This document shows, in pieces, positions 47,093-60,559 of a stretch of DNA of 64,000 nucleotides. Both the position numbers and the translations under genes were made by a program. Below the pieces are notes generated by a model. That model made no database searches and was not told where the DNA came from. It saw only the letters and a list, made by a program, of their open reading frames with translations. The stretch lies in assembly GCA_020205615.1 (NCBI GenBank), contig CM035168.1, forward strand, positions 126,800,795 through 126,864,794, written 5' to 3'. How positions within the stretch are numbered: position 1 is the first letter of the stretch; each line of letters begins with the position of its first letter. Source of the stretch: Panax quinquefolius (taxonomy: Eukaryota > Streptophyta > Magnoliopsida > Apiales > Araliaceae).

Positions 47093-49160
47093 TGAAGCCC
47101 CCAAAATAGGTATACATCACCCATTTTGAGTTGTCAATACATGGTACAGAAACAACTACAACTTTATTATTACAACATATAAATTGTGAGTTTGTATACA
47201 AATATTATCTTCTAGACAATATCTATACTCAGATAAATCCTCATCACATTTATTGATACATTATTTTACAAAAATGGTGAGGACTACTAAACAACTCTCT
47301 CTAGAACTTTCATTCCATACCCCGACTCGTACTCGCTATATTCTCGCCTCCTGAGAAGAAAAATGGAACAAAAAGGAAAAGGGTGAGCTCAACTAGCCCA
47401 AAGAAAGAATATTATGACTAAGATGATATACAACAAGTTATCGTTAGTCTTCAACAGGAAAAATCTAATAGAATACAATAGACAACAAATTTTAAATCAA
47501 TATTCGCAATGAAATAATAATTCATTAGAAGGGTTAAGTAGAGAATGCAAACTACTATCTTCTATGTATGAATTTAAAAGTTCATCGCTCATCTTTTATC
47601 CCTCGTAACATCAATCAATATACATCCGAATCAAATATTCATCTTCAGACTACTGTGCCAAAGATATTCATCACCGGTCATGTTCATCTAAACACTGCTC
47701 ATCTTTGCACTACTGGGCCAAAGATATTCATCATAAATCATTCATCTTTGACTACACAGCCAAAGATATTCAATAATATCATCATTTAAGATCGAGGATG
47801 ATGAAAAATATTTTTAAAGAAACGAATCCAAAGTGAAACAAAATGACAAGGATTAAGGATTAAGGATTTGTACTTTTGTTTTATCCATGTTCAAAAATAC
47901 CTCAAAAATAATTATAGTGGTGTAAAATTCAAGAATGATCAAAACATGGATACAATCAAAGCTAGTATCCACAATAGATATTTTAGATTTAAAAGGAAAA
48001 TTTTCATTTTTTGATGAATAGTCACAGATTCGTGAATAAAGATCAGATACGTGAATAAGTCAGATCACGTGAATAAGAACCCCAACACTAAAAGTTCCAA
48101 ATTTGATTAAAAAGTTCAGATCAATGCTTGGCATAATGATATTAGAATAAATAATATCATTAAAAAATAATATCCATTACCTCTCACAAAGACAAGATTT
48201 AGTTGAAACAACTGGGATATAGGTTATGACTTGAACTTGCATCAGATATAGCAATACTCAAAGTATACTCAAAATACTCACAAGAATACGCCGATAATAT
48301 AGAAAGAGAAAACTTGATTTTTCGTGTGATTTTCAATTCTAACCCAAGACCCTATTTATAGGAAAACGCTTTAACACCAAAGCGTAAAATTTATTAAAAT
48401 ATTAATTTATTAATTTTTATTCCTACGCCCACATTTAGAGATCTGAATTCAACCACTTCTAACACATGCAAGACCCACAATAATGACAAAAAGTTTTTGT
48501 CATTTTAAATATTTTATACTTCCAAAAATCAATTATTTCTGAGCTTCGAAACTTCAATAATTCACAATAAATAGTCCTTTTGTCAGAAAATTTGAAACTC
48601 AAGACTCTTTATAGGAAATTCAATTCTCTACAACTTTGCGAAGAAAGTTTTTCCTAATTCCAAAGCGTAAATTGGACAAGAAATCCACAAACCAAGCGAT
48701 TTTACGGCTATAATCAAATTTCGATCAATAAATGGGGTCCACCGACATGTTTAACATGTTTTAAACATTTATTGCAACAAAAATACTCTTCCTCCTCAGT
48801 ATACTCATATATCCCACATTTGTTGTAAAAATATCACCATTATTATATTATTAAAATATAATAATATATTTAAATGAATTATTTTATCGAAAAAGATAAA
48901 ATTTCAATTTTCAACAATTGTCACATTAAAAATTTTCTCCATCTATATCCACATAAAATCAATATTTTTCTCATCATATGAATCAATAATTAATTATTCA
49001 TAAATAATATTACTGAGAATCACAATATCGATAAACGTGCGGTTCAGGAAAGAGGGGCTTTCAATAAGAATTTCTCTCTTCTTGGCCATGCAATTAGGTG
49101 ACCAAACCTCTCTTTAGATGTAACTTTCTAGACATTGCCAATAATGTTATCTAATAATTG
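47093..49160 (-). repeat. A2 right (5') LTR, interrupted
   Basis: It is collinear with the A1 LTR up to GTTATCTAATAAT, then broken by the family B LTR at 49161. The missing last 570 bases are not found in the window and should lie to the right of it. Confidence 0.85.
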
Positions 49161-50214
49161 TGACGACGCCCCTAAAATTAGGTATACGCCACCCATCTTG
49201 GGTCGCCACTTACATGGTACATAAATTCAAATACAACTTATTAATATAACTGCTGTATGTACAATACGATATAAACTGTGAGTTTGAATACAAATATTGT
49301 CTACTAGATATTATACAAACTCAAAAGGAGTCCTCATTACAACTATTATCACACTATTTCACGTAATAGTGAGGACTACTAATGCTATCCTCTCGACCAT
49401 TACTCCGCTCCCCGACTTCGTCTCCAAATTTATGTTCTCATTTTTCAAGAGAACAGTTGAAAGAAAAGGGTGAGCTCAACTAGCCCAAGAAGAAATATTA
49501 TGACTAAGATAATGCGTAATAAATTATCATTAGCCTTCAACAAATGTTAAACCGATAAAATACAATGTATAAACCGGTTTAATCATAAATGAAATATGCA
49601 ATCCATTAAAAGAGTCAAGTAGAGAATAAAATCTACTATCTTTTAGGTTTTAAAAGGTTTTATCAATTTTTATCACGAGACTCACTTTTAATAAATAAAC
49701 CACCACATCTAATCATCCCCGCACTACTGGCCAAGGATTTTCATCAAATTATCAATGGTCACGACTATACCGAATCACCCTCGGTCATAATCATACCAAA
49801 AACTATCCATCACCGCATTATGTGCCATCGAGAACTTTTTGTCACATCATTTATATCAAGTCATGATTATACCGAATGATCCTCGGTCATAATCATACTA
49901 AGTTCATCTACGCACGTAAGCCAAAGATAACATAATATAACACGAGGATGATGACAATGACATAATAATTCAATAAAACAAATTCAAGAATTATTTAATC
50001 CATGAATTATTAACGCCCAAATTGTCAACATGATACTGTTTTTGTAGATTAAAATTCAAGAATGATCGTAAGAATATTTCCATGAGAAGATATCGATGAA
50101 ACGCAAATATCAAGGATATTCTACTAATTTCATGGAGTATAAGTCAAAGTTTTAACCAACCGAGTATAATAAAGAATGGAATAACAAAAGAAATCACCAC
50201 GCATGCAGTAATTC

Positions 50215-50650
50215 AGATGTATGTGTTATTCCAATGTAATAATAATAACGGAACCAGTCGTGAAATTCACACCCCATGTGATGTTCCAATGTAATAATAA
50301 AGATGGAACTGCATCCTGTAAAACACACGATAGATATTCCAACAGAATGATAAAGACGGAACCAGTCCTGTAAAACACATGCATGTGATGTTCCAATGTA
50401 ATAATAAAATCGGAACTGTGTCCCTGTAAAACACATGCATGTGATGTTCCAAATGTAATAATAGAAGAATGTCACCAAGTATAGGTAAATCACAGATACA
50501 AAAGTTATTCCAATGTAATAATAAGCAATGGAATAACATAAGGATTTCACCAAGTATAGGTACGCCATGACATAAAAGTTATGTATAGGTATGCCACTTT
50601 TACAAAGTTATTCCAATGTAATAATAATGAATGGAATAATGTAAGTTCTC
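50215..50650. repeat. Hairpin repeat array in the B2 LTR
   Basis: TTCCAATGTAATAATAA recurs every 40-60 bp. Paired arms include GTTATTCCA (50504-50512) with TGGAATAAC (50529-50537), and GTTCCA (50283-50288) with TGGAAC (50304-50309). The array lies a few hundred bases downstream of the TATA word in element orientation. The 90- to 154-codon minus-strand frames across these arrays are repeat artefacts. Confidence 0.8.
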
Positions 50651-50954
50651 TTCAAGAAGAAAGAATAACACCCTCACCGTAAAAGAACCTAATATAGAAG
50701 TAGTGAAGAAGTAGAATACTCTTCTTTTCTATAACTTTCTCTCTATAGCTTCTTTCTATAATTTCTCTCTAGTAGTTTCAATGAATTCGTAAGAAAATAA
50801 TGAAGGATCGAGCTTCTATTTATAGGAAAATGGAATGCATAGTAATTAATCCATGAACCGGTCCAGATTGATTTACTTTAATCTCGACTCATCCATATTT
50901 AAAGAAAAATCTTTTAAATAAAATATAATATATTCTATTTATATAAAAACATTT

Positions 50955-51025
50955 TACTATGCAAACACTATGCAATACTACGCAAAACACTACGCAAAAA
51001 ACACTATGCAACACTACGCATAATA
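50955..51025. repeat. Short tandem repeat ACACTATGCAA / ACACTACGCAA
   Basis: Five to six units of 11-14 bp. Matching arrays lie at 54010-54065 and 59950-60015 with different unit numbers. Confidence 0.75.
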
Positions 51026-52059
51026 AAATATAATATATTCTATTTATGTAATAACTTTAATAAAGTATTCTATTTTATATAAAAGATGTTTCGCTTTTAT
51101 TACGTTAATAATACTTAATAAAACAAAACGTCATTATCATTATAATAATTCATATTATTAATCGACAATAATGGAATCAAACCGAGTGACTTCTCACATA
51201 AGCATCAATAATCAATACCGCAAGTGCTACTACGCAACCACACGACATCGTATTTTTTACTACCGAAAGTAGTTCAACAAGATCAACCAGAAAACTTCCG
51301 CCGTTATTTTAATAAAATATTTTTGTCGCTTTCTCAATCCAACAATAATTTCGCTGTGGGGTCCACCAATGATTGAGTCGTTGTATTTAATATTCCCTCG
51401 CTAAACCTAATATTCCCCACCAATCGAATATAATATAACCACTGTGATACTTTGCAAAATTTATAAATACTACCCACAACTATAATATTATCTCAAATTC
51501 ACACCATAATATTAAAAATTATTTCAACAAAATTTAAATCTTTATCGATAAAACTCGGGGTCTCACAATCTCCTCCTAATGGAATTTTTAGCCCTCTAAA
51601 TTAGGGGTACCTAATATGATAAAGAGGTGAGGATACCTTGAATACCTTTATCGTTGAAAATATTAAGTTTATCTTTGCAATCCGCCCAAAGATATTCATT
51701 AACAATTCATCTTCTACCACGTGCCAAAGATATTTATTAACAATTCATCTTTGCACTACGGTGCCAAAGATATATAAGCTATAAAACCAATAACATCGAG
51801 ACTTAGCTTAATAAGATCACAACCATGAATTATCCATTTTCATCGCTAAGGATATTCGTGTTTTCAATTACTACCATGATTATACCGAATAAATCATGCG
51901 GGTCATAATCATACCAAGTCTATCAATGCACTACTACCAAAGATGACTTTTACCATATCCATGAATTAATATTTCATCACGAGACTTAGCTCAATAATTA
52001 TCCATATCATCGAATCATCCCCGCACTATGTGCCAAGGATATTCATTAAGATCACGACC

Positions 52060-52336
52060 ACTTAATTATCCATCCATGCACTACTACCAAAGATAATCGT
52101 GTATTCATTAAGTATTACGACCACAAATTATCCATGCACTACTTACCAAAGATAATCGTGGTATTCATTAGTATCACGACCACAAATTATCCAATTGCAT
52201 GCACTACTACCAAAGATAATGTGTATTCATTCATTAGTATATATCCACGACCATAAATTTTCCATGCACTACTACGCCAAGAAAGATAATCGTATTCATT
52301 AGTATCACGAATACAATAAATTATCCAGTTTGAATA
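52060..52336. repeat. 57-bp tandem repeat, B2 internal region (about 5 units)
   Basis: Units carry CCATGCACTACTACCAAAG, ATAATCGTG, TATTCATTA and ATCACGACCACAAATTAT. The last unit is fused to LTR sequence (GTTTGAATACAAA) at 52330-52345. Confidence 0.8.
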
Positions 52337-54607
52337 CAAACCAAAGATACTAGATGTATTCATTAGGAGTCCTCATTAGAACTATTATCACACTATTTCA
52401 CGTAATAAGTGAGGACTACTAATGCTATCCTCCCGACCATTACTCCGCTCCCCGATTTCGTCTCAAATTTATGTTCTCATTTCAAGAGAATAATGAAAGA
52501 AAGGGTGAGCTCAACTAGCCCAAAGAAGAAATATTATGACTAAGATAATGCGTAATAAATTATCATTAGCCTTCAACATGTTGTTAAACCGATAAAATAC
52601 AATAGACAACCGCTTTAATCGCAGGTGGAATAAGCAATCCATTAAAAGAGTCAAGTAGAGAATAAAGTCTACTATCTTTTAGGTTTTAAAAGGTTTTCAT
52701 CAATTTTTATCGCCGAGACTCATTTTAATAATAAACCACCACATCTAATCATCCCTCGCACTCACTTGGCCAAGGATTTTCATCAAATTATCAATGGTCA
52801 TGACTATACCGAATCACCCTCGGTCATAATCATACCAAAAACTATCCATCATCGCATTACAAGCCATCGATGAGGACTTTTTGTCACATCATTTATATCA
52901 AGTCATGATTATACCGAATGATCCTCGGTCATAATCATACTAAGTTCATCTACGCACGTAAGCCAAAGATAACATAATATAATACGAGGATGATGACAAT
53001 GACATAGTAATTCAATAAAACAAGTTCAAGAATTATTTAATCCATGAATTATTAACGTCCAAATTGTCAACACGACATCGCTTTCAGTAGTAAAATTCAA
53101 TAATGATCGTAAGAATATTTCCATGAAAAGATATCGATGAAACGCAAATATCAAGGATATTCTACTAATTTCATGGAGTATAGAAGTCAAAGTTTTAACC
53201 AACCTGGGTATAATAAAGAATGGAATAACAAAAGAAATCACCATGCACGCAAAGATTTCAAGATGTATAAAAGTTATTCCAATGTAATAATAATAACGAA
53301 CCAGTCGTGAAATTCACAACCGCTGTGATGTTCCAATGTAATAATAAAGATGGAACTGCATCCGGTGTAAAACACATGATAGGATATTCCAACAGTAATG
53401 ATAAAGACGCGAACCAGTCCTGTAAAACACACGCATGTGATGTTCCAATGTAATAATAAAAATTTAACTGTGTCCTGTAAAACACATGCATGTGATGTTC
53501 CAATGTAATAATGAAGAATGTCACCAAGTATAGGTAAATCACAGATACAAAGTTATTCCAATGTAATAATAAAGAATGGAATAACATAAGGATTTCACCA
53601 AGTATAGGTACGCCGCAGATACAAAAGTTATGTATAGGGTATGCCACTTTTACAAAAGTTATTCCAATGTAATAATAATGAATGGAATAATGTAAGTTCT
53701 CTTCAAGAAGAAAGAATAACACCCCTTACCGTAAAAGAACCGAATATGTAAGTAGTGAAGCAGTTAGTAATACTTCTTCTTCTTTCTATAATTTTCTCTA
53801 TAGCTTCTTCTCTATATAATTTCTCTGTAGTTTCAATGAATTCGTAAAGAAAATAATGAAGGAAACGAGCTTCTATTTATAGGAAAATGGAATGCATAAG
53901 AATTAATCCATGAACTATCCAGATTGATTTATTTTAATCTGACTATCCATATTTAAAGAAAAATCTTTTAAATAAAATATAATATATTCTATTTATATAA
54001 AAACATTTTACTATGCAAAACACTATGCAATACTATGCAAAACACTACGCAACACTATGCATAATAAAATATAATATATTCTATTTATGTAATAACTTTA
54101 ATAAAGTATTCTATTTTATATAAAAGATGTTTCGCTTTTATTACGTTAATAATACTTAATAAAATAAAACGTCATTATCGCTATAATAATTCATATTATT
54201 AATCGACAATAATGGAATCAAACCGAGTGACTTCTCACATAAAGATCAATAATCAATACCGCAAGCTACTACGCAACCACACGACATCGCATTTCTTTTA
54301 CTACCGAAAGTAGTTCAACAAGAACTCACTTCAGAAAACTTCCGCCGTTATTTCAATAAAATATTTTTGTCGTTTTTTCAATCCGATAATAATTTCGCCA
54401 GGGTCCACCAATGATTGAGCCGTTGTATTTAATATTCCCTCGCTAAACCTAATATTCCCCACCAATCGAATATAATATAACCACTGTGATACTTTGCAAA
54501 ATTTATAAATACTACCCACAACTATAATATTATCTCAAATTCACACCATAATATTAAAAATTATTTCAACAAAATTTAAATCTTTATCGATAAAATGGGG
54601 TCTCACA
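52337..54607 (-). repeat. B3 left LTR, start missing
   Basis: The first 120-200 bp of the LTR are absent. From AGGAGTCCTCATTA (52366) it is collinear with B2 to TCTCACA at 54607. It has the hairpin array at 53270-53700. Confidence 0.8.
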
Positions 54608-55019
54608 ATCTCCTCCTTATGGAATTTCGCCTCGAAATTAGTGGTACGACTGATATGATAAAGAGATGAGGATACCTTGAATACCTTTTATCGTTAAAAA
54701 CATTAAATTCATCTTTTGCAATCCTACCAAAGATATTCATTAACAATTCATCTTTACACTACAAGCCAAAGATATACAATCAGAAACCAATAATCACCGA
54801 AACTCAACCTTAATAAGATCACTTACGACCATTTAATTATCCATGCACCATCGCCAAGGATATTCGTGTTTTCAATTACTACCATGATTATACCGAATAA
54901 TCCGTGGTCATAATCATACCAAGTCTATCAACGCACTACTACCAAAGATGACTTTTTACCACATCCATGAATTAATATTTCATTCATCACGAGACTCACA
55001 TTTCAATAATTAATCCACA

Positions 55020-55625
55020 TCATCGAATTATCCCGCACTACTACCAAAGATAATCGTATTCATTCATTAAGATCACGCACTACTACCAAAGATAAATTAT
55101 CCACATAAATTATCCTACTACCAAAGATAATCGTATTCATTAAGATCACGACCACAAATTATCCATGCACTACTACCAAAGATAATCGTGTATTCATTAA
55201 TATCACGACCACAAATTATCCATGCATTACTACTACCAAAAGATAATCGTGTATTCATTAAGTATCATCGATTACCATTATCCATGCACAAATTATCCAT
55301 GCACTACTACCAAAGATAATTGTGTATTCATTAAGATCACGACCACAAATTATCCATGCACTACTACCAAAGATAATTGTGTATTCATTAATATCACGAC
55401 CACAAATTATCCATGCACTACTACCAAAGATAATTGTGTATTCATTAAGATTATCGCGACCACAAAATTATCCCATGCACTACTACCAAAGATAATAATG
55501 TGTATTCATTAAGATCACGACCACAAATTATCCATGACTACTACCAAAGATAATCGTGTATTCATTAAGTATTAATTATCACCACAAATTATCCATGCAC
55601 TACTACCAAAGATAATTGTGTTTTC
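55020..55625. repeat. 57-bp tandem repeat, B3 internal region (about 11 units)
   Basis: CCATGCACTACTACC starts at 55297, 55354 and 55411, a spacing of 57. Within a unit GATAATTGTG can pair with CACAAATTATC. The 96-codon plus-strand frame 55222-55512 is produced by the repeat. B1 has only one unit at the same place. Confidence 0.85.
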
Positions 55626-55639
55626 AATTACTGCTATGA

Positions 55640-56930
55640 TTATACCTCAATAATCCGTGGTCATAATCATACCAAGTCCATCTATGCTACAAAAGCCACG
55701 AGATGACTTTCAACATAATATAAACACGAGGATAATGATATAAAGAATCAATCAAATGAGATAAAGGATAAATATTAAACATTTATAATATAATTTATCC
55801 AGATTCAAGAATATCCCCATGTTATCAATCACTTAATAATCTCATAATCTAATAACATTAATATTATAACAATATTTTAATCACTTCTTAAATTTATAAT
55901 CAATTTATTCAATTGTTTACGCTTTTACCATATAATGCATTTAATCATTCAAAATGCCATACTCATAAGATATCATCACCAATTATCAAATCTCATCAAA
56001 AAAATATGCATATACTCTATATAGGATTCTCTAGCCATAAAATCCTATTTTCAACTTTTTATTACTCACATAACATATTTAACTCATATGTTCAGAATTA
56101 AACTATTTTCATGAAAAATACCAAATCAGTCCCAAAAATATTTCTTTTCTGGGATTTAGCATAATATAGTCCCATGATGAAAATATATTTTTTCTAATTT
56201 TTAAAATTCATTTACTATTTTTCAAAAATCAATTTCTAATTAATTTCTTAAGAAATTAGCTACCTCAAGTTTAACTCCAAAATTCCCAAATCTTGGCAGG
56301 ACCTTACACATGTTAACGTGAGCTTCTAGTTTAAATTTCATGGTCATCTGAGTTATAGAACTCCTAAGTATATAGCGTTTTCATTTAAAAATCTAAATAT
56401 TGAAATAGTCATAACTTGCTCATTTTAAGTCGTAATGAGCTCATTTTTGGACAGGAGATACTTTATACCATATACCTTCATGTCCCAAAAGGCCAGAATT
56501 TTTCTCATAATTTAAGTGGCCGAAACAGCCCCTCTAAAATCATGGCAAAGTAGCTTTTTTCTTTTTTGCAGCTTTGCACTCCTTTGCTAAAATCAGTCCA
56601 CACAAAAATCTACAACACCTTTTCCAGTAATTCCACTTGAATTAGTTAGGTAACTCATAGATCTAACTCTAGGTCTTGACCACATTCAAAAATTCAAAAT
56701 ATAATAGGAGATATGGTCTATTGAATTTCATGTTACGCTTTTTCACCAAAATCGATTTTCAACTCTTTGTGATTTCTAAGAAACTTTCATGCTTTTTACA
56801 TACTAACCAACATAACTCATCATAAAACTTACTAATACCACTTAATACCCATGATTTTCATTAGTCCAATGCTTTTATTATGATTTTCATCATAAACCAC
56901 GTAAACTGCTCATTTAGTCAAGAAATATTT
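55640..56930. other. Non-coding part of the family B internal region
   Basis: This stretch matches B1 (37020-38249) and B4 (60800-62090) but has no counterpart in family A. No coding frame is recognised. It replaces the RT-to-chromodomain segment of the autonomous relative. Confidence 0.6.
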
Positions 56931-56939
56931 GAGGGTTTA

Positions 56940-57800
56940 AGAAATGGGTTTTTCAGATTGGGGTCAATACAAAATTCGATTTCACGCTCTAAGTAGGCTA
57001 AGAAGTCTTCAAGAATACGCCAGAAATTTATTAATAATAGAAATATCATTCAAAATCGTTATTTTATCCAAGACTTGGATAAGACATCACATTAATACCA
57101 ATCGTGACTTCTATCCCTTAACCCAGATAAGACCTCACAATGATACCTATCAACTTGTCATCTTCATTCACGACGTCGCTTACATGTAAAGTCCGGCTTT
57201 TTGCATTCCACACAAGGAAGTAAACAACGAAAGGTTCGGGGCTCTTTACTTATGGCTTGATATGATAATAATGAGATTTTTAGTAGTTTGGTTATGAATA
57301 TAAAAGCTAAAGCTAACAACTTATTTAAAAGAATGATGAGTAGTTAACCAATCGATTCCTAAAATACCATCAAAGGCAAATATTTTCAAAGAGATAATAT
57401 CGACAGTAACGTGAAAGTGTTTATTTGAAACAACAAGATTAATAAACAAATGGAGGTAACGAAGGTTTCTCCCAACGAAGTTTCAACCAATAAGTTAAAG
57501 TCTAACTTCTCCTGAGTCAAATTTAAATGTCGAACGCAAGCAAGAGAGATAAAATAATGGGTAGAACCCAGATCTTATAAGGTATAGACTTCGCAAGAAT
57601 TTATAATTAACTAACCCGTGCTAACTTCGCTCGAAGTCACTTGCTTTTTAAGAAGTCATGAAAAACGCTTCTTCATGAAAAACCACCGACTTTGTTTTAT
57701 CCAGATCCTTTGGTGCCACCGTCCCATTGGACTCGACTTTTGTACGACAAAATCGAGCTAAATGACCTTCTTCTTGAAATTTCCACTTCTATTTATTCGC
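56940..57800 (-). pseudogene. B3 zinc knuckle and protease remnant
   Basis: On the minus strand near 57720-57790 the codons read EEGHLARFCR, the C-terminal half of a CCHC zinc knuckle. Near 57540-57600 they read DLGSTHYFIS, the retropepsin active-site motif, then LNLTQEKLDFNLLVETSLGE. Further on is the linker that precedes RT in family A (matching 45065-45250). RT, RNase H, integrase, chromodomain and most of gag are absent. B4 has the same remnant at 62130-63010. A retained protease with no partners is probably not functional on its own. Confidence 0.75.
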
Positions 57801-58138
57801 CATGACTACCAATCAAGTGGTTACCATTCTTGGCATGATAATTTCTCCCACGATGGTCATCATTGTTCGATGGTCATTACCACGCAGATGATTATTATCG
57901 TGTTGTTGGTCGTTACCTTTTGGTTGAGTCGACTCATTATCGCGCCCAATAACCGAGCCCTATTCACAACATCTAAATACAAACATCACACAAAACAAGG
58001 GTTAATTAACATGCAACATATTATCACTATACTCCTCGATCGACAATCAAATACCAAATAAACTTAGTAGGTCATACTAGCAAGGAATTCCCCGCATCCC
58101 TCCTAGTATTATTCTCACATCTTAGCTGTGGATCATAT

Positions 58139-58155
58139 CCCTAAGCTCGATACCA
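58139..58155 (-). promoter_or_regulatory. Primer binding site of B3
   Basis: The minus strand reads TGGTATCGAGCTTAGGG beside the LTR at 58160. It is identical to the site in A1, which supports a common replication system for families A and B. Confidence 0.7.
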
Positions 58156-58159
58156 ACCG

Positions 58160-60559
58160 CGACGCCCCAAAATTAGGTATACGCCACCCATCTTGGGTCG
58201 CCACTTACATGGTACATAAATTCAAATACAACTTATTAATATAACTGTCAGGTATAATACGACATAAATCGTGAGTTTGAATACAAATATTGTCTACTAG
58301 ATATTATACAAACTCAAAAGGAGTCCTCATTACAACTATTATCACACTATTTCACGTAATAGTGAGGACTACTAATGCTATCCTCTCGACCATTACTTCG
58401 CTCCCCGACTCGTCTCCAAATTTATGTTCTCATTTTCAAGATAATGTTGAAAGAAAAGGTGAGCTCAACTAGCCCAAGAAGAAATATTATGACTAAGATA
58501 ATGCGTAATAAATTATCATTAGCCTTCAACAAATGTTAAACCGATAAAATACAATAGATAAACCGCTTTAATCTGCATGAATAAGCAATCCATTAAAAGA
58601 GTCAAGAGAGAATAAAGTCTACTATCTTTTAGGTTTTAAAAGGTTTTCATCAATTTTTATCGCTTGAGACTCAATTTTAATAATAAACCACCACATCTAA
58701 TCATCCCTCGCACTACTGGCCAAGGATTTTCATCAAATTATCAATGGTCATGACTATACCGAATCACCCCGGTCATAATCATACCAAAAACTATCCATCA
58801 TCGCATTACAAAAGCCATCGAGGACTTTTGTCACATCATTTATATCAAGTCATGATTATACCGAATGATCCCGGTCATAATCATACTAAGTTCATCTACG
58901 CACGTAAGCCAAAGATAACATAATATAATACGAGGATGATGACAATGACATAGTAATTCAATAAAACAAGTTCAAGAATTATTTAATCCATGAATTATTA
59001 ACGCCCAAATTGTCAACACGACATCGCTTTCAGAGAGTAAAATTCAATAATGATCAAGAATATTTCCATGAAAAGATATCGATGAAACGCAAATATCAAG
59101 GATATTCTACTAATTTCATGGAGTATAAGTCAAAGTTTTAACCAACCGGGTATAATAAAGAATGGAATAACAAAAGAAATCACCATGCATGCAGATTGTG
59201 ATGTAGAAAAGTTATTCCAATGTAATAATAATAACTAACTGTGTCGTGAAATTCACACCGGATGTGATGTTCCAATGTAATAATAAAGATGGAACTGCAT
59301 CCTGTAAAAAACACACGATAGGATATTCCAATGTAATGATAAAGATTTTAACCAGTCCTGTAAAACACATGCATGTGATGTTCCAATGTAATAATAAAAT
59401 TTAACCAGTCCTGTAAAACACATGCATGTGATGTTCCAATGTAATAATAGAAGAATGTCACCAAGTATAGGTAAATCACAGATACAAAGTTATTCCAATG
59501 TAATAATAAGCAATGGAATAACATAAGGATTTCACCAAGTATAGGTATGCCACAGATACAAAGTTATGTATAGGTATGCCACTTTTTACAAAAAGTTATT
59601 CCAATGTAATAATAATGAATGGAATAATGTAAGTTCTCTTCAAGAAGAAAGAATAACACCCCTTCACCGTAAAAAAGAACCTAATAAGTAAGAAGTGAAG
59701 AAGCAGTAATACTCTTCTTCTTTCTATAATTTTCTCTATAGCTTCTTTCTATAATTTCTCTCTGTAGTTTCAATGAATTTCGTAAGAAAATAATGAAGGA
59801 ACGAGCTTCTATTTATAGAAAATGGAATGCATAATAACTAATCCATGAAATCTATCCGTATTGATTTATTTTAACTCGACTCATCCATATTTAAAGAAAA
59901 TCTTTTAAATAAAATATAATATATTCTATTTATATAAAAACATTTTACTATGCAAACACTATGCAATACTATGCAAAAAAACACTACGCAAAAACACTAC
60001 GCAACACTATGCATAATAAAATATAATATATTCTATTTATGTAATAACTTTAATAAAGTATTCTATTTTATATAAAGATGTTTCGCTTTTATTACGCTAA
60101 TAATACTTAATAAAACAAAACGCCATTATCGCTATAATAATTCATATTATTAATCGACAATAATGGAATCAAACCGAGTGACTTCTCACATAAAGATCAA
60201 TAATCAATACCGCAGTGCTACTACGCAACCACACGACATCGCATTTTTTACTACCGAAAGTAGTTCAACAAGAACTACCAGTGAAAACTTCCGCCGTTAT
60301 TTCAATAAAATATTTTTGTCGTTTTTTCAATCCGATAATAATTTCGCTAGGGTCCACCAATGATTGAGAGCATTGTATTTAATATTCCCTCGCTAAATCG
60401 AATATTCCCCACCAATCTAATATAATATAACCACTTGCATACTTTTGCAAAATTTATAAATACTACCCACAACTATAATATTATCTCAAATTCACACCAT
60501 AATATTAAAAATTTATTTCAACAAAATTTAAATCTTTATCGATAAAACTGGGTCTCACA
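58160..60559 (-). repeat. Family B LTR between the B3 and B4 internal regions
   Basis: It is a full 2.4-kb LTR ending GGGTCTCACA. It has the hairpin array at 59205-59645 and TATA word at 59809-59818 (minus). It is followed directly by the 57-bp repeats of the next unit; the purine tract and about 450 bp that normally follow the LTR are missing. Confidence 0.85.

Larger units (their letters stand above)
38250..49160 (-). mobile_element. Family A chromovirus, copy A2 (rearranged)
   Basis: The left LTR starts at 38250 (TGACGCCCCC). It is cut at about 39780, where it joins internal sequence (39781-39840). A further A-type LTR (39841-42507) follows, then the minus-strand coding region 42508-47070, the primer site, and a right LTR from 47093 that is interrupted at 49161 by family B. 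Domain order and sequence match A1. The element sits in the internal region of B1, where the interrupted sequence CATAACTCAT is followed uninterrupted by CATAAAAC in B3 (near 56815). Confidence 0.85.
49161..51567 (-). repeat. B2 LTR
   Basis: It runs from TGACGACGCCCC to GGGTCTCACA (2.4 kb). It contains GGTCATGATTATACC-type hairpins (49770-49900), the GTTATTCCA hairpin array (50215-50650), minus-strand TATA word CTATAAATAG (50816-50825) and an ACACTATGCAA/ACACTACGCAA array (50955-51025). Confidence 0.85.

Noticed and set aside
50194..53722. Minus-strand tyrosine/isoleucine-rich open frames (90-154 codons) suggesting membrane proteins
   Set aside because: They arise from AT-rich hairpin repeats in the LTRs, sit in untranslated leader sequence, and are not kept in frame between copies.
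55222..55512. Plus-strand 96-codon repeat protein (NYPCTTTKDNC units)
   Set aside because: It is a 57-bp repeat read in frame by chance; it is on the wrong strand for the element and broken in other copies.
55020..55625. CRISPR-like regularly spaced repeats
   Set aside because: The units are directly adjacent with no unique spacers, and this is plant DNA. It is a plain tandem repeat.
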